This document shows, piece by piece, positions 7,703 through 15,287 of a stretch of DNA of 30,278 nucleotides. Source of the DNA: Syntrophomonas sp. UBA4807 (GTDB lineage: Bacteria; Bacillota; Syntrophomonadia; Syntrophomonadales; Syntrophomonadaceae); the NCBI GenBank assembly GCA_002402575.1, contig DHGD01000147.1:61326-91603 (forward strand). Reading direction: 5' to 3'. The stretch's first letter is position 1, and every line of letters starts with the position of its first letter. The notes beneath the pieces are model-generated. The model saw only the letters and a program-made list of their open reading frames with translations. It searched no databases and was not told the origin of the DNA. The position numbers were made by a program, and so were the translations under genes.

Positions 7703-8449
7703 ATGTCAGCAGACATTACAATAATCAGCTATTCCGCTGAGGAAATAACCAAACGCAGAGCACAGGTTGGCAAAGGACTCCTGGATATATCGGCAACTAT
7801 TGACAGCCCGGATTTTAGCACTATCAGTGTTGCTGATTTGGAGATTCTATTGAATCTCTATGACCAGATCTTCATGAAAGGCTGGGTAAAGCAGAATCTG
7901 CCCGGAAGGCTTCAATTCAGCATATCCAGGCAAATGACCAAAACTGCTGGGAAAACGATATGCAAGAGAAAAGCGACCAGTCGCGACATGATCATGGAAG
8001 TGAGGATAAGTCTCCCCATATTGGCCAACTACGGCAGGATTGAAGGACTTGACCAGGTGGGGGGGATAAAGAGCGCGAGCAGGCTGGAAGCTTTGCAGCT
8101 CATTTTTGAACACGAGCTGGTCCATGTTCTGGAATACAGCGCTTATGGCAGTTCAAGCTGTAAACGCCAACGTTTTCAGACTATGGCCGGGAATCTTTTC
8201 GGACATACTAACAACTATCATCAACTGTCCACCGACCATGAAATCGCGCGCCGCGGGCTCGGATTGGCGCCGGGGGTGAGAGTGGCGTTTAATTATGAAA
8301 ATGATATCCTGGAGGGGACCATATACAACATCAGGAAGCGCGCTGCGGTGATGGTTTTGGATAAAAACGGGTCTTATCAGGACCAACAAGGCAGGTGTTA
8401 CAGTAAGTATCTGGTGCCCTTGCAGCTGCTGCAGCCGCTGCAAGGCTGA
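7703..8449 (+). CDS. SprT-like zinc metalloprotease-fold protein
   Basis: The 248-residue protein contains the zincin motif HELVH (residues 137-141), with Glu138 as predicted general base. A downstream NLFGHTNNYHQL segment supplies candidate third zinc ligands (His168 or His173). The spacing and surrounding pattern resemble SprT-like proteins, some of which act on DNA-protein crosslinks. The usual SprT C-terminal zinc ribbon is absent. Instead, residues about 190-245 form a beta-rich stretch (PGVRVAFNY, EGTIYNIRKRAAVMVLD, RCYSKYLVPLQLL) resembling a small SH3-like barrel. There is no signal peptide, so it should be cytosolic. The SD GGGGAGA precedes the ATG. The substrate is unknown and protease activity is inferred from the motif alone. 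Confidence 0.7.
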   Translation: MSADITIISYSAEEITKRRAQVGKGLLDISATIDSPDFSTISVADLEILLNLYDQIFMKGWVKQNLPGRLQFSISRQMTKTAGKTICKRKATSRDMIMEVRISLPILANYGRIEGLDQVGGIKSASRLEALQLIFEHELVHVLEYSAYGSSSCKRQRFQTMAGNLFGHTNNYHQLSTDHEIARRGLGLAPGVRVAFNYENDILEGTIYNIRKRAAVMVLDKNGSYQDQQGRCYSKYLVPLQLLQPLQG

Positions 8450-8486
8450 AGCGCGCCGACCATTGATAAGAATTAAGGTGATGATT

Positions 8487-8888
8487 ATGCTTGACAGGTT
8501 GGATATCGATACCCGGCTCCATGTTGAATTTATTGACATAACGGCGCGCATTGAGGAAATGCTGAGCACATTAGGTGCGACCGAGGGGACTATATTGTTG
8601 TACTGCCCCCATACTACAGCCGGATTGACCATCAACGAAAACGCCGATCCCAATGTGGTCCGGGATATATTGCGGAGACTGGAAGGGATGGTTCCTTGGA
8701 ACCATCCCGACGACCGCCATGGCGAGGGCAACTCCGCTGCTCACCTCAAGGCCTGCATAATGGGATTTTCCCTGAACATTCCGATAACGCGGGGAAGACT
8801 GCTCCTGGGCGCCTGGCAGGGAATATATCTATGCGAGTTTGACGGCCCCAGAAGGCGCACCTGTTACCTAAAGGTGCGTTCAGACTAA
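8487..8888 (+). CDS. yjbQ: YjbQ/UPF0047 family protein
   Basis: At 133 residues this fits the UPF0047 (YjbQ) family. Family members show weak thiamine-phosphate synthase activity in vitro, with the physiological role unsettled. Key motifs are CPHTTAGLTINENADPNV, the WNHPDDRHGEGNSAAHLKA block with clustered His/Asp/Glu residues of the active pocket, and LGAWQGIYLCEFDGPR near the end. Of three possible starts (TTG 8463, ATG 8481, ATG 8487), ATG 8487 fits best with the SD AAGGTGAT just upstream. It follows the SprT-like gene by 37 bases and ends before a strong terminator. Confidence 0.88.
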   Translation: MLDRLDIDTRLHVEFIDITARIEEMLSTLGATEGTILLYCPHTTAGLTINENADPNVVRDILRRLEGMVPWNHPDDRHGEGNSAAHLKACIMGFSLNIPITRGRLLLGAWQGIYLCEFDGPRRRTCYLKVRSD

Positions 8889-8927
8889 AATTGAAAAAAC
8901 TTTGCGTTTGCGCACGGGGAAGAATCT

Positions 8928-8960
8928 CCGGTATGATGCCAATCTCATACCGGTTTTTTT
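8928..8960 (+). terminator. Rho-independent terminator after yjbQ
   Basis: A perfect 9-pair stem, CCGGTATGA (8928-8936) and TCATACCGG (8945-8953), has an 8-base loop and is followed by seven T (8954-8960). It separates the sprT/yjbQ unit from the ywmB block. Confidence 0.92.
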
Positions 8961-9075
8961 ATTGGGCGGCGTTATTGGCAGGGATTCTGACAGGACCAAA
9001 AGCGGGTGAAAATCGCAGTAGAAGCAATTATTTACAAGACTGTAATAATCGACGGCAAGGGAATAAAAGCTGCCG

Positions 9076-9119
9076 CCCCCGGCAAGAATCATTTTAGCTA
9101 AGCATGCTATTGCCGGGGG
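9076..9119 (+). promoter_or_regulatory. Leader hairpin covering the ywmB Shine-Dalgarno site
   Basis: Arms CCCCCGGCAA (9076-9085) and TTGCCGGGGG (9110-9119) pair perfectly over 10 bases. The loop of 24 bases can form an inner TAGC/GCTA stem. The right arm is the G-run that serves as SD for the ATG at 9129, so the folded form would block translation. No T-run follows, so this is not a terminator. The remaining bases from 8961 to 9075 show no gene or clear promoter. Confidence 0.55.
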
Positions 9120-9128
9120 GAGATTATC

Positions 9129-9863
9129 ATGAAAAAAATATTAATGTATGTCATTATTTTTGCGGCTTGTGTGGCTTTTTGCGAACAACGCATCGATTAT
9201 ACCAGCGGAAACATCACCGCCGCACGTTCTCCAATTGCACTATCTTTTGCATCATTCGGTGCAATTTCCTTCGAATCTCGACTGGACAGTTGGGCCAAAA
9301 TAGACTCAGCAGCATCTCCGCAGGAATTAGATCAGATCGCCAAAACAATCCTGAATAACCTTGATTTGAATACTGCCAGGGTTAATAGTGAGGACTCTGC
9401 ACAGATTTCTCGCCGGGAATATCAAACTGAACAACATAACGACTGGCTCAAGCTGACCGTAGAAGCCGATTATCAGAAGGGCCAGACCAGTATAGTTTTT
9501 GCCTGGAGCAGCACCAGGCAGGATGCCCAGCCAGGCGCATGGGTGCCTAAATTGGAAAAACTGCCCGATTGGGATTGGCGCCATTATTATCTTTACAAGG
9601 CTTATTTGCCAGGTACGGCTGATGCACAAGAGCGGCAGGCTATCGTTGAGACCGTGATGGACGATCTTCAGGCCAAAACCAAAGAGATATACGCCGACGA
9701 GCGGGCGTCCAGTTTATCAGGTTACAGCCCGGCACTCAAACAGCTGGTTGAACCAGTGTGGGTGGGAAATCACCAGATAAACGTGCAAAGTGCAGCGCGT
9801 AGCCAGTCGGATGGCAAAACTTTACTGCTGATAGGCACTCCCTTGATTCTGGGCGATTACTGA
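9129..9863 (+). CDS. ywmB: YwmB family protein (TATA-box-binding-like fold), probably exported
   Basis: The 244-residue protein begins with a short hydrophobic signal or anchor (KKILMYVIIFAACVAF, residues 2-17). The remainder is soluble. YwmB is assigned mainly from context: in Bacillus subtilis ywmB lies directly before murAA-spoIID, exactly as here, and the length and leader are similar. The family is annotated after a TATA-box-binding-like fold, but its function is unknown. A role in envelope synthesis or sporulation is inferred from neighbours only. The SD is a GGGGGGAG run that lies in the right arm of a strong leader hairpin, suggesting translational control. A frame-shifted 84-codon overlap at 9104 is a shadow. 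Confidence 0.7.
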   Translation: MKKILMYVIIFAACVAFCEQRIDYTSGNITAARSPIALSFASFGAISFESRLDSWAKIDSAASPQELDQIAKTILNNLDLNTARVNSEDSAQISRREYQTEQHNDWLKLTVEADYQKGQTSIVFAWSSTRQDAQPGAWVPKLEKLPDWDWRHYYLYKAYLPGTADAQERQAIVETVMDDLQAKTKEIYADERASSLSGYSPALKQLVEPVWVGNHQINVQSAARSQSDGKTLLLIGTPLILGDY

Positions 9864-9898
9864 TAACTATCTGAAGAGTCGATTCGGAGGTTGAAATT

Positions 9899-11140
9899 GT
9901 GAAAATGCTGGTTTCCGGGTCAGCCCGACTGCAAGGCCAAATAGTGGTGAGTACATCCAAAAATGCCATACTTCCGATTCTTGCCGCCAGTATGCTCAGC
10001 AGCGGTACGGTAATCGTACGTCAGATTCCGCTGATTCGTGATGTTCATATTATTTTAGCTTTGCTGCATCAGATGGGGCTGAAGGTGGACCATGACCAGG
10101 ATAGGATAGCCATATCTGGTTCTCCGCAGCATCATGTACCTGATTATGAATTGTGCCGACAAATCCGGGCTTCGTTTTTGCTGATGGGGCCGCTTTTAGC
10201 CCGGTGCGGACAAGTACAGATCTCCCTGCCGGGGGGATGCGCTATTGGCACCCGGCCCATAGATCTGCATCTCAAAGGATTCGAGGCGTTAGGGGCCAGC
10301 ATAACTATGAGCGGCGGGTGCGTGAACGCTGCCGCCCGACGTCTCACGGGAACGCACGTCTACCTGGACTTCCCCAGTGTAGGCGCCACGGAGAACATCA
10401 TGATGGCGGCCGCTTTGGCTCGTGGCACCACCTATATTGAAAATGCTGCTTTAGAGCCGGAAGTTGTTGATCTGGCCGGATTTATCAACAGCATGGGCGG
10501 TCGGGTCAGTTCAGCGGGCAGCAATGTAATAAAGGTGGATGGCGTCAGTTCCCTGGGGGGTACCACCTACACTCCCATTCCAGACCGCATCGAGGCCGGA
10601 ACCTATATGGTCGCCGCGGCAGCCTGCGGCGGTGACGTTCTCATCAACAATGTCATCCCTGAACATATCAAAGCCACCACTGCCAAATTGCTGGAAAGCG
10701 GCGCCAAAATTGAGGAGCAGGCCGATGCGGTACGCGTTTCCCGCTGGCAGGAAATTAGACCGGTATATATCAAGACCCTGCCTTACCCCGGTTTTCCCAC
10801 TGATATGCAGGCACAGTTCATGGCTTATCTATGCTCTGCCAGGGGCAGCAGCATAATTACCGAATCAGTGTTCGAAAACCGCTTCATGCACGTTAACCAG
10901 CTGTTGCGCATGGGTGCGCAGATTATCACTGAGGGCAGAACCGCGGTAGTAAGAGGGATACCTCAATTGAGTGGCACCACAGTCAAGGCTACCGATCTCA
11001 GGGCCGGAGCAGCCTTATTGATAGCGGCTATGGCCGCCAGCGGAGAAACTATTATTGAAGAGAGTGAACACATTGACCGGGGATACGAGAATATTGTCAG
11101 CAAACTAAATCATCTGGGCGCGAAGATATACTATTTGTGA
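9899..11140 (+). CDS. murA: UDP-N-acetylglucosamine 1-carboxyvinyltransferase
   Basis: MurA transfers enolpyruvate from PEP to UDP-GlcNAc, the first committed step of peptidoglycan synthesis. The 413 residues fit the two-domain EPT fold. The N-terminal SKNAILPILAASML segment carries the conserved Lys-Asn pair. The catalytic loop is PGGCAIGTRPIDLHLKG with Cys114, the residue alkylated by fosfomycin, so a fosfomycin-sensitive type is expected. The C-terminal RAGAALLIAAMAASGET region is also typical. A GTG start at 9899 is supported by CGGAGG 8 bases upstream. Its position between ywmB and spoIID matches murAA of Bacillus subtilis. Confidence 0.95.
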   Translation: MKMLVSGSARLQGQIVVSTSKNAILPILAASMLSSGTVIVRQIPLIRDVHIILALLHQMGLKVDHDQDRIAISGSPQHHVPDYELCRQIRASFLLMGPLLARCGQVQISLPGGCAIGTRPIDLHLKGFEALGASITMSGGCVNAAARRLTGTHVYLDFPSVGATENIMMAAALARGTTYIENAALEPEVVDLAGFINSMGGRVSSAGSNVIKVDGVSSLGGTTYTPIPDRIEAGTYMVAAAACGGDVLINNVIPEHIKATTAKLLESGAKIEEQADAVRVSRWQEIRPVYIKTLPYPGFPTDMQAQFMAYLCSARGSSIITESVFENRFMHVNQLLRMGAQIITEGRTAVVRGIPQLSGTTVKATDLRAGAALLIAAMAASGETIIEESEHIDRGYENIVSKLNHLGAKIYYL

Positions 11141-11175
11141 GTTCTAATTATCTATTATTGCCATATGAATAGACT

Positions 11176-12126
11176 ATGAGACTATGCGGCCGTAGGAGAA
11201 AAAATACCAGGCTTATTTTTTTTGTCCTAATAATGGCTTTACTGGTATTGGGGCTGGTTTTGCTGGGCCACCGATTGAGAACTCCTCACATATCTGAAGA
11301 ACCGCGGATAAAACTGTACCTCTCCCAAGAGGAGCGGGTCATCGAGATAGGACTGGAGGAGTATCTTTTGGGTACGGTGGCAGCGGAAATGCCGGCTAGC
11401 TTCGGGAAAGAAGCCTTAAAAGCCCAGGCGGTATGCGCACGTACTTATGCCATCCGCAAAATAATAGAAAAACGCAGCTACCCTGGCGGAGCGCAGCTAT
11501 CTGATGATATCAACAGCTGTCAGGCCTATATTTCACCACAGGAGTTCGCCCGTCGCAATCCTTCCAACTACCGTGAATTATGGGCGAAAATAGAGACGGC
11601 GGTGAGGGAGACCCGGGGCGTGATTATGGTTTACCACGGCGAACCTATTGATGCTCTCTATCATTCCACTTGCGGCGGCAAGACCGAAAGCGCTGCGGCC
11701 ACCACCGGCAGGGACATACCTTACTTGCGCTCGGTTGATTGCGAATATTGCCAAGCCTCTCGTTATTACCAATCACAACAAGTTTTCAGCCTCAATGACT
11801 TGAAGCTCCTGCTTAAACCTGCGTACGCGGGACAAAAAATAAACATTAAAGTGGCTTCGCGTACCGATTCGGGAAGAGTGTCCAAAGTGGAGATAAACGG
11901 TCAGTTCCTATATGCTGAAACCATGCGCCGCACCCTTAACCTGCCTTCCACCTGGTGGGAATTCTCCCTGGATAACGGCAAACTGATTGTCAACAGCCGC
12001 GGATACGGGCATGGCATGGGCCTCTGCCAATTCGGGGCCGGAGGTATGGCAGGCCGGGGGAAAAGCTGCCGACAGATACTAGAGCATTATTATCAGCATA
12101 TCGAGCTCGTGGAATTAAAGTATTGA
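11176..12126 (+). CDS. spoIID: Stage II sporulation protein D (lytic transglycosylase)
   Basis: SpoIID cleaves glycan strands during engulfment, working with SpoIIM and SpoIIP at the septal membrane. The 316-residue protein has a basic N-terminus and one membrane anchor (about residues 12-31), then the SpoIID/LytB domain. The conserved GTVAAEMPASFGKEALKAQA contains Glu71, which by motif position is the catalytic glutamate. Other hallmarks are YHSTCGGKTESA, YLRSVDCEYC and the C-terminal GYGHGMGLCQFGA. No good SD precedes the ATG at 11176, so the exact start is less certain. Sigma-E control is expected for the family, but I could not read a clear sigma-E promoter. No spoIIQ follows. Confidence 0.94.
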   Translation: MRLCGRRRKNTRLIFFVLIMALLVLGLVLLGHRLRTPHISEEPRIKLYLSQEERVIEIGLEEYLLGTVAAEMPASFGKEALKAQAVCARTYAIRKIIEKRSYPGGAQLSDDINSCQAYISPQEFARRNPSNYRELWAKIETAVRETRGVIMVYHGEPIDALYHSTCGGKTESAAATTGRDIPYLRSVDCEYCQASRYYQSQQVFSLNDLKLLLKPAYAGQKINIKVASRTDSGRVSKVEINGQFLYAETMRRTLNLPSTWWEFSLDNGKLIVNSRGYGHGMGLCQFGAGGMAGRGKSCRQILEHYYQHIELVELKY

Positions 12127-12159
12127 TTACTGTATATTTTACCTATTGCACTCTTGTTC

Positions 12160-12185
12160 TTGACCTCCGGGCTGGTGAATATACT
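12160..12185 (+). promoter_or_regulatory. Possible promoter of spoIIID
   Basis: TTGACC (12160-12165) and TATACT (12180-12185) lie upstream of spoIIID, but the 14-base spacing is too short for ordinary sigma-A. The TATACTGT run also resembles a sigma-E -10 box (CATACANT) without a matching -35. This is a weak call. Confidence 0.25.
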
Positions 12186-12214
12186 GTAACAATTCTCTAG
12201 TCGGGAGGTTTGAA

Positions 12215-12475
12215 ATGCAAAACTACATCAGAAAGAGAGCGGTTAAGATAGCGCAATACATTCTCCAAACTTCCAGCACAGTCCGACAAGCGGCAGAAGT
12301 ATTCGGCATTTCCAAGAGTACGGTGCATAAAGATGTAGCAGAAAGACTACCGCGGATCGACGAAAAGCTGGCTGATCAAGTTAAAGTAGTCCTTGATAAG
12401 AATAAGGCTGAAAGGCATATCCGTGGCGGAGAAGCCACCCGGCAGAAATATGCCTCATCGCAGTTCAGCGGCTGA
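12215..12475 (+). CDS. spoIIID: Sporulation transcriptional regulator SpoIIID
   Basis: SpoIIID is a small DNA-binding protein that activates and represses many mother-cell genes during sporulation. The 86 residues carry the helix-turn-helix TVRQAAEVFGISKSTVHKDV (about residues 22-41), then a basic C-terminal segment (KAERHIRGGEATRQKY) that also contacts DNA. The first residues, MQNYIRKRAVKIAQYIL, are almost diagnostic. The SD GGGAGG (12203-12208) is close to the ATG. It sits between spoIID and mbl as in Bacillus subtilis. Confidence 0.96.
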   Translation: MQNYIRKRAVKIAQYILQTSSTVRQAAEVFGISKSTVHKDVAERLPRIDEKLADQVKVVLDKNKAERHIRGGEATRQKYASSQFSG

Positions 12476-12563
12476 TTCTCCAGCAAAATCATAGCATTCC
12501 CTAAGCATAACAGTTAAAATGTTAATAATTGATCATATTTACTGTAGGAGGGCATTGCTTTTC

Positions 12564-13598
12564 ATGTGGTTTGCCGGAGAGGATATCGGAATCGATCTTG
12601 GTACTGCCAGTGTTCTGGTTTTTGAGAAGGGTAAAGGGATCGTGCTGCACGAGCCTTCAGTAGTAGCTATCGATAAAAGCACCAACCGAGTCATCGCGGT
12701 GGGAGAGGAAGCCCGCCAGATGTTGGGCAGGACGCCTGGTCATATCGTTGCCATCCGGCCGTTAAAAGACGGAGTAATAGCCGACTACGATACGACCGAA
12801 AAGATGCTTACCTATTTTATCCGCAAGGTGATGGGCCGCAGGCTGTTTTTTAAACCTCGTGTAATCGTGTGTATTCCTACCGGGGCCACTGATGTGGAGG
12901 AACGTGCCGCCAGTCAGGCTACTATGTCTGCGGGGGCCAAGCATGCCTATTTAGTGGAGGAGCCGTTGGCTGCTGCCCTGGGAGCGGGGGTAAACATATC
13001 TGACGCCACTGGCAATATGGTGGTGGACATAGGAGGAGGCACTTCGGATATCGCGGTTCTTTCTCTGGGGGGTATCGTTTGTGACACTTCGCTCAGGGTG
13101 GGAGGGGACAAGTTCGATGAAGCCATCATCCGCTTTGTTAGGCGTGAACATAACTTGCTGATCGGAGATCGCAGCGCAGAAGATATTAAAATTCAAGTGG
13201 GGACCGCTTTTGTTACTCCCTACAACCGCGATCGTTCCATGGAAGTGCGGGGTCGGGATCTGCTCACCGGCCTGCCCAAGAACATTAAAATCACTTCCGA
13301 GGAATGCTATCGGGCCTTACAGGAACCGATCGACGCCATTATTGAAGGCGTAAAAAAGGTTTTAGAAATAACCCCGCCGGAGCTGGCGGCGGATATAGTC
13401 AACAATGGCATAGTTATGACCGGTGGGGGGTCGCTTTTAAACGGGATGGACGAACTCCTTACCCGCGAGACCAATCTCCCTGTACATGTGGCCGATGACG
13501 CTATATCCTGTGTGGCCCGGGGAACCGGTAAAGCGCTGGAAGAGATGTCAGCCCTCAAAGGCTCCAAAAGAGGCCGCAGCCCCAAACGGTTAATGTAG
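12564..13598 (+). CDS. mbl: MreB-family actin homologue, Mbl type
   Basis: This is a cytoskeletal ATPase that guides lateral cell-wall synthesis. With the ATG at 12564 it has 344 residues, the normal length; SD GGAGGG (12547-12552) supports this start over an ATG at 12519. Actin-fold motifs are phosphate-1 DIGIDLGTASV (residues 7-17), phosphate-2 VVDIGGGTSDIAVLS and the adenosine motif VMTGGGSLLNG. The IRPLKDGVIADYD segment is typical of MreB/Mbl. Mbl rather than MreB is inferred from the position directly after spoIIID and the lack of adjacent mreC/mreD. In Bacillus subtilis this paralogue likewise precedes flhO/flhP. Confidence 0.92.
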   Translation: MWFAGEDIGIDLGTASVLVFEKGKGIVLHEPSVVAIDKSTNRVIAVGEEARQMLGRTPGHIVAIRPLKDGVIADYDTTEKMLTYFIRKVMGRRLFFKPRVIVCIPTGATDVEERAASQATMSAGAKHAYLVEEPLAAALGAGVNISDATGNMVVDIGGGTSDIAVLSLGGIVCDTSLRVGGDKFDEAIIRFVRREHNLLIGDRSAEDIKIQVGTAFVTPYNRDRSMEVRGRDLLTGLPKNIKITSEECYRALQEPIDAIIEGVKKVLEITPPELAADIVNNGIVMTGGGSLLNGMDELLTRETNLPVHVADDAISCVARGTGKALEEMSALKGSKRGRSPKRLM

Positions 13599-13626
13599 TA
13601 AAGTTTATTCACGGGAATGCCGATAC
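13599..13626 (+). promoter_or_regulatory. Sigma-D (sigma-28/FliA-type) promoter for the flagellar rod gene
   Basis: TAAAGTTT (13599-13606) is an exact match to the sigma-28 -35 element, and GCCGATAC (13619-13626) differs from the consensus GCCGATAA at one base. The spacer is 12 bases, one longer than the common 11. The element begins at the base after the mbl stop codon and lies 49 bases before the start of a flagellar basal-body gene, exactly the class of gene this sigma factor controls. Confidence 0.78.
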
Positions 13627-13674
13627 ATATCTAGAGTATATGTGCACAAACGGTATCGGAGCGGGGGGATTGTT

Positions 13675-14412
13675 GTGGTCAAAGGCTTGTATACTGCGGC
13701 CTCAGGGATGATGCTGCAGCTTTCCAAACAGGATGTAATCGCCAATAATATCGCTAACAGCAGCACCAGCAGCTTTAAACGCCAACTGGCGGTCAGTTCT
13801 GCCTATCCGGTGATGCCGCTTGCCAGGACGGAGGGCAAGCGTATGGAAGCCCTGGGCAATCTGGGCAGCGGCGCGGTGCTGGCCGGGATATACAATGATT
13901 TCAGCCCGGGCAGCATAATACAGACCGGTAATGAGGCTGATCTGGCAGCGGGGCCGGAATCTTTTTTTGTAGTTGAAACCCCGCAAGGAGAGCGCTTAAC
14001 GCGCAGCGGCAGTTTCAAAGTTAATTTTGACGGTTTGCTCTCCACCGGCCAGGGCTACCCGCTGCTGGACGAGTATGGGGATTATGTATATGTAGAGCCC
14101 GGGTTTGCCGTGGACATCCAGGGTAACGTCTCAGTAGACGGCATCACGGTGCATAAATTGAAGCTGGTGAAACCTGACCAAACCGATGCTTTGGCCAGGG
14201 ACGGTGAAAACCTGTACAGCGGAGGAGCCTATGAAGAGGACGGCAATGCTCAAGTGATGCAAGGATTCCTGGAACAATCCAATGTCAATGCTGTCAAGGA
14301 GATGGTCACTCTGTTGGAAGCGGTACGGACTTATGAGATGTTACAGAAAGTAGTGCAAGCCGAAGACGAATTGACTCAGACCGCTGTCGATAAAGTGGGC
14401 GCATTGGGATAA
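13675..14412 (+). CDS. Flagellar basal-body rod protein, FlgF/FlgG (FlhO/FlhP) type
   Basis: The 245-residue protein is a flagellar rod/hook-basal-body component secreted through the flagellar export apparatus. Diagnostic features are the N-terminal GLYTAASGMMLQLSKQDVIA and NNIANSSTSSFKR, and the C-terminal QGFLEQSNVNAVKEMVTLLE followed by the AVRTYEMLQKVVQ coiled-coil region. These are the paired helices of FlgBCFG/FlgE proteins. GTG 13675 is chosen because the GGGGGG run (13663-13668) is 6 bases upstream; the longer frame from GTG 13642 has no SD. In Bacillus subtilis two paralogues, flhO and flhP, follow mbl. Only one exists here, so I give no symbol. Transcription probably comes from the sigma-D promoter at 13599, and a terminator follows. 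Confidence 0.9.
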   Translation: MVKGLYTAASGMMLQLSKQDVIANNIANSSTSSFKRQLAVSSAYPVMPLARTEGKRMEALGNLGSGAVLAGIYNDFSPGSIIQTGNEADLAAGPESFFVVETPQGERLTRSGSFKVNFDGLLSTGQGYPLLDEYGDYVYVEPGFAVDIQGNVSVDGITVHKLKLVKPDQTDALARDGENLYSGGAYEEDGNAQVMQGFLEQSNVNAVKEMVTLLEAVRTYEMLQKVVQAEDELTQTAVDKVGALG

Positions 14413-14424
14413 AAGCAGTACCAG

Positions 14425-14449
14425 ATCCCGCCTTAGGGCGGGATTTTGT
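14425..14449 (+). terminator. Rho-independent terminator after the flagellar rod gene
   Basis: A perfect 8-pair stem, ATCCCGCC (14425-14432) and GGCGGGAT (14437-14444), has a TTAG tetraloop and is followed by TTTG TATTTG. It lies 12 bases after the stop codon. Confidence 0.88.
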
Positions 14450-14526
14450 ATTTGTGCCCTCAGGCAGGAAAAACTCGACTTTTCTCTAATTACATTATTG
14501 GGCAAGATTTTAATGGTGAATTAAGT

Positions 14527-15276
14527 ATGACATCAAATGAAATAAAAATACTGGGCAGCAAGCTGCATACCTTCAGCATGGCACAATGCCTGGATATAAT
14601 CAGCACTGGCATCGAACAAGGCCGGGCCTTGCATGTCATCACCCTCAATGCGGAAATGGCCTATCAAGCCAGGCGAAACCCGGAATTGTTAAAGGTCATC
14701 AATCAGGCCGATTTGGTCACCGCTGACGGCATCGGAGTGGTGTGGGGAGCCCGCCATCTGGGATATACGGTGCCGGAGCGGGTCACGGGCATAGACCTGA
14801 TGAATAACCTGGCGGAAAGAGCCGCCCGGCAGGGATGGCGGTTATACCTCTTGGGGGCTGCGCCGGGGATAGCGGATGAGGCGGCGCGGCAACTGCAGCA
14901 GCGTTGGACCGGCCTGCTGATCGCCGGTCGTCATGACGGTTACTTCACCACTGCACAGATTCCGCAAATCGTGGCCCAGATCAATGCCAGTCAGGCTGAC
15001 ATATTATTTGTGGCCTTGGGTGCTCCCAAACAGGAATACTTTATTCGGGATTACCGTCACCAGCTGCAGGCGCCGGTTATGATAGGGGTGGGCGGTAGCC
15101 TGGATGTGATAGCCGGAGCCAAAAAAAGGGCGCCGCAGTTCTTTATCAGATGGAACCTGGAATGGCTTTACCGTCTGCTCAGTGAGCCCAGCCGCTTTAA
15201 GCGGCAAATGATCCTGCCTTTGTTCGTGAGCGCTATTTTGCTGCAAGGCTTAAAATCCAGGCAGCTAAGGAATTAA
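14527..15276 (+). CDS. tagA: WecG/TagA/CpsF family glycosyltransferase
   Basis: TagA-type (GT26) enzymes add N-acetylmannosamine to a lipid-linked GlcNAc during wall-polymer synthesis at the cytoplasmic membrane. With the ATG at 14527 the protein has 249 residues, the usual size. Motifs include ITLNAEMAYQARRNPEL, ADLVTADGIGVVWGAR, PERVTGIDL, the VALGAPKQE loop, and GVGGSLDVIAGAKKRAPQFF ending in RWNLEWLYRL. The basic C-terminus with RFKRQ is the usual membrane-association tail. The SD (GGTGAA) is weak, and an in-frame TTG at 14446 lies inside the preceding terminator and is rejected. The exact sugar and whether it makes teichoic acid are not shown by sequence alone. Confidence 0.88.
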   Translation: MTSNEIKILGSKLHTFSMAQCLDIISTGIEQGRALHVITLNAEMAYQARRNPELLKVINQADLVTADGIGVVWGARHLGYTVPERVTGIDLMNNLAERAARQGWRLYLLGAAPGIADEAARQLQQRWTGLLIAGRHDGYFTTAQIPQIVAQINASQADILFVALGAPKQEYFIRDYRHQLQAPVMIGVGGSLDVIAGAKKRAPQFFIRWNLEWLYRLLSEPSRFKRQMILPLFVSAILLQGLKSRQLRN

Positions 15277-15287
15277 ATCTGTGAAGG

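Noticed and set aside
8891..9097. 68-codon + strand frame after yjbQ
   Set aside because: It runs straight through a perfect intrinsic terminator at 8928-8960, starts with TTG and has no SD.
11089..11134. Sigma-E promoter for spoIID (GAATATT with TATACTAT)
   Set aside because: The spacing between the two elements is about 31 bases, far from the 14-15 needed, so they do not form one promoter.
12163..12209. ACCTCC/GGAGGT pairing that could hide the spoIIID SD
   Set aside because: The left arm is only 6 bases and lies upstream of the likely -10 box, so it may not be in the RNA.
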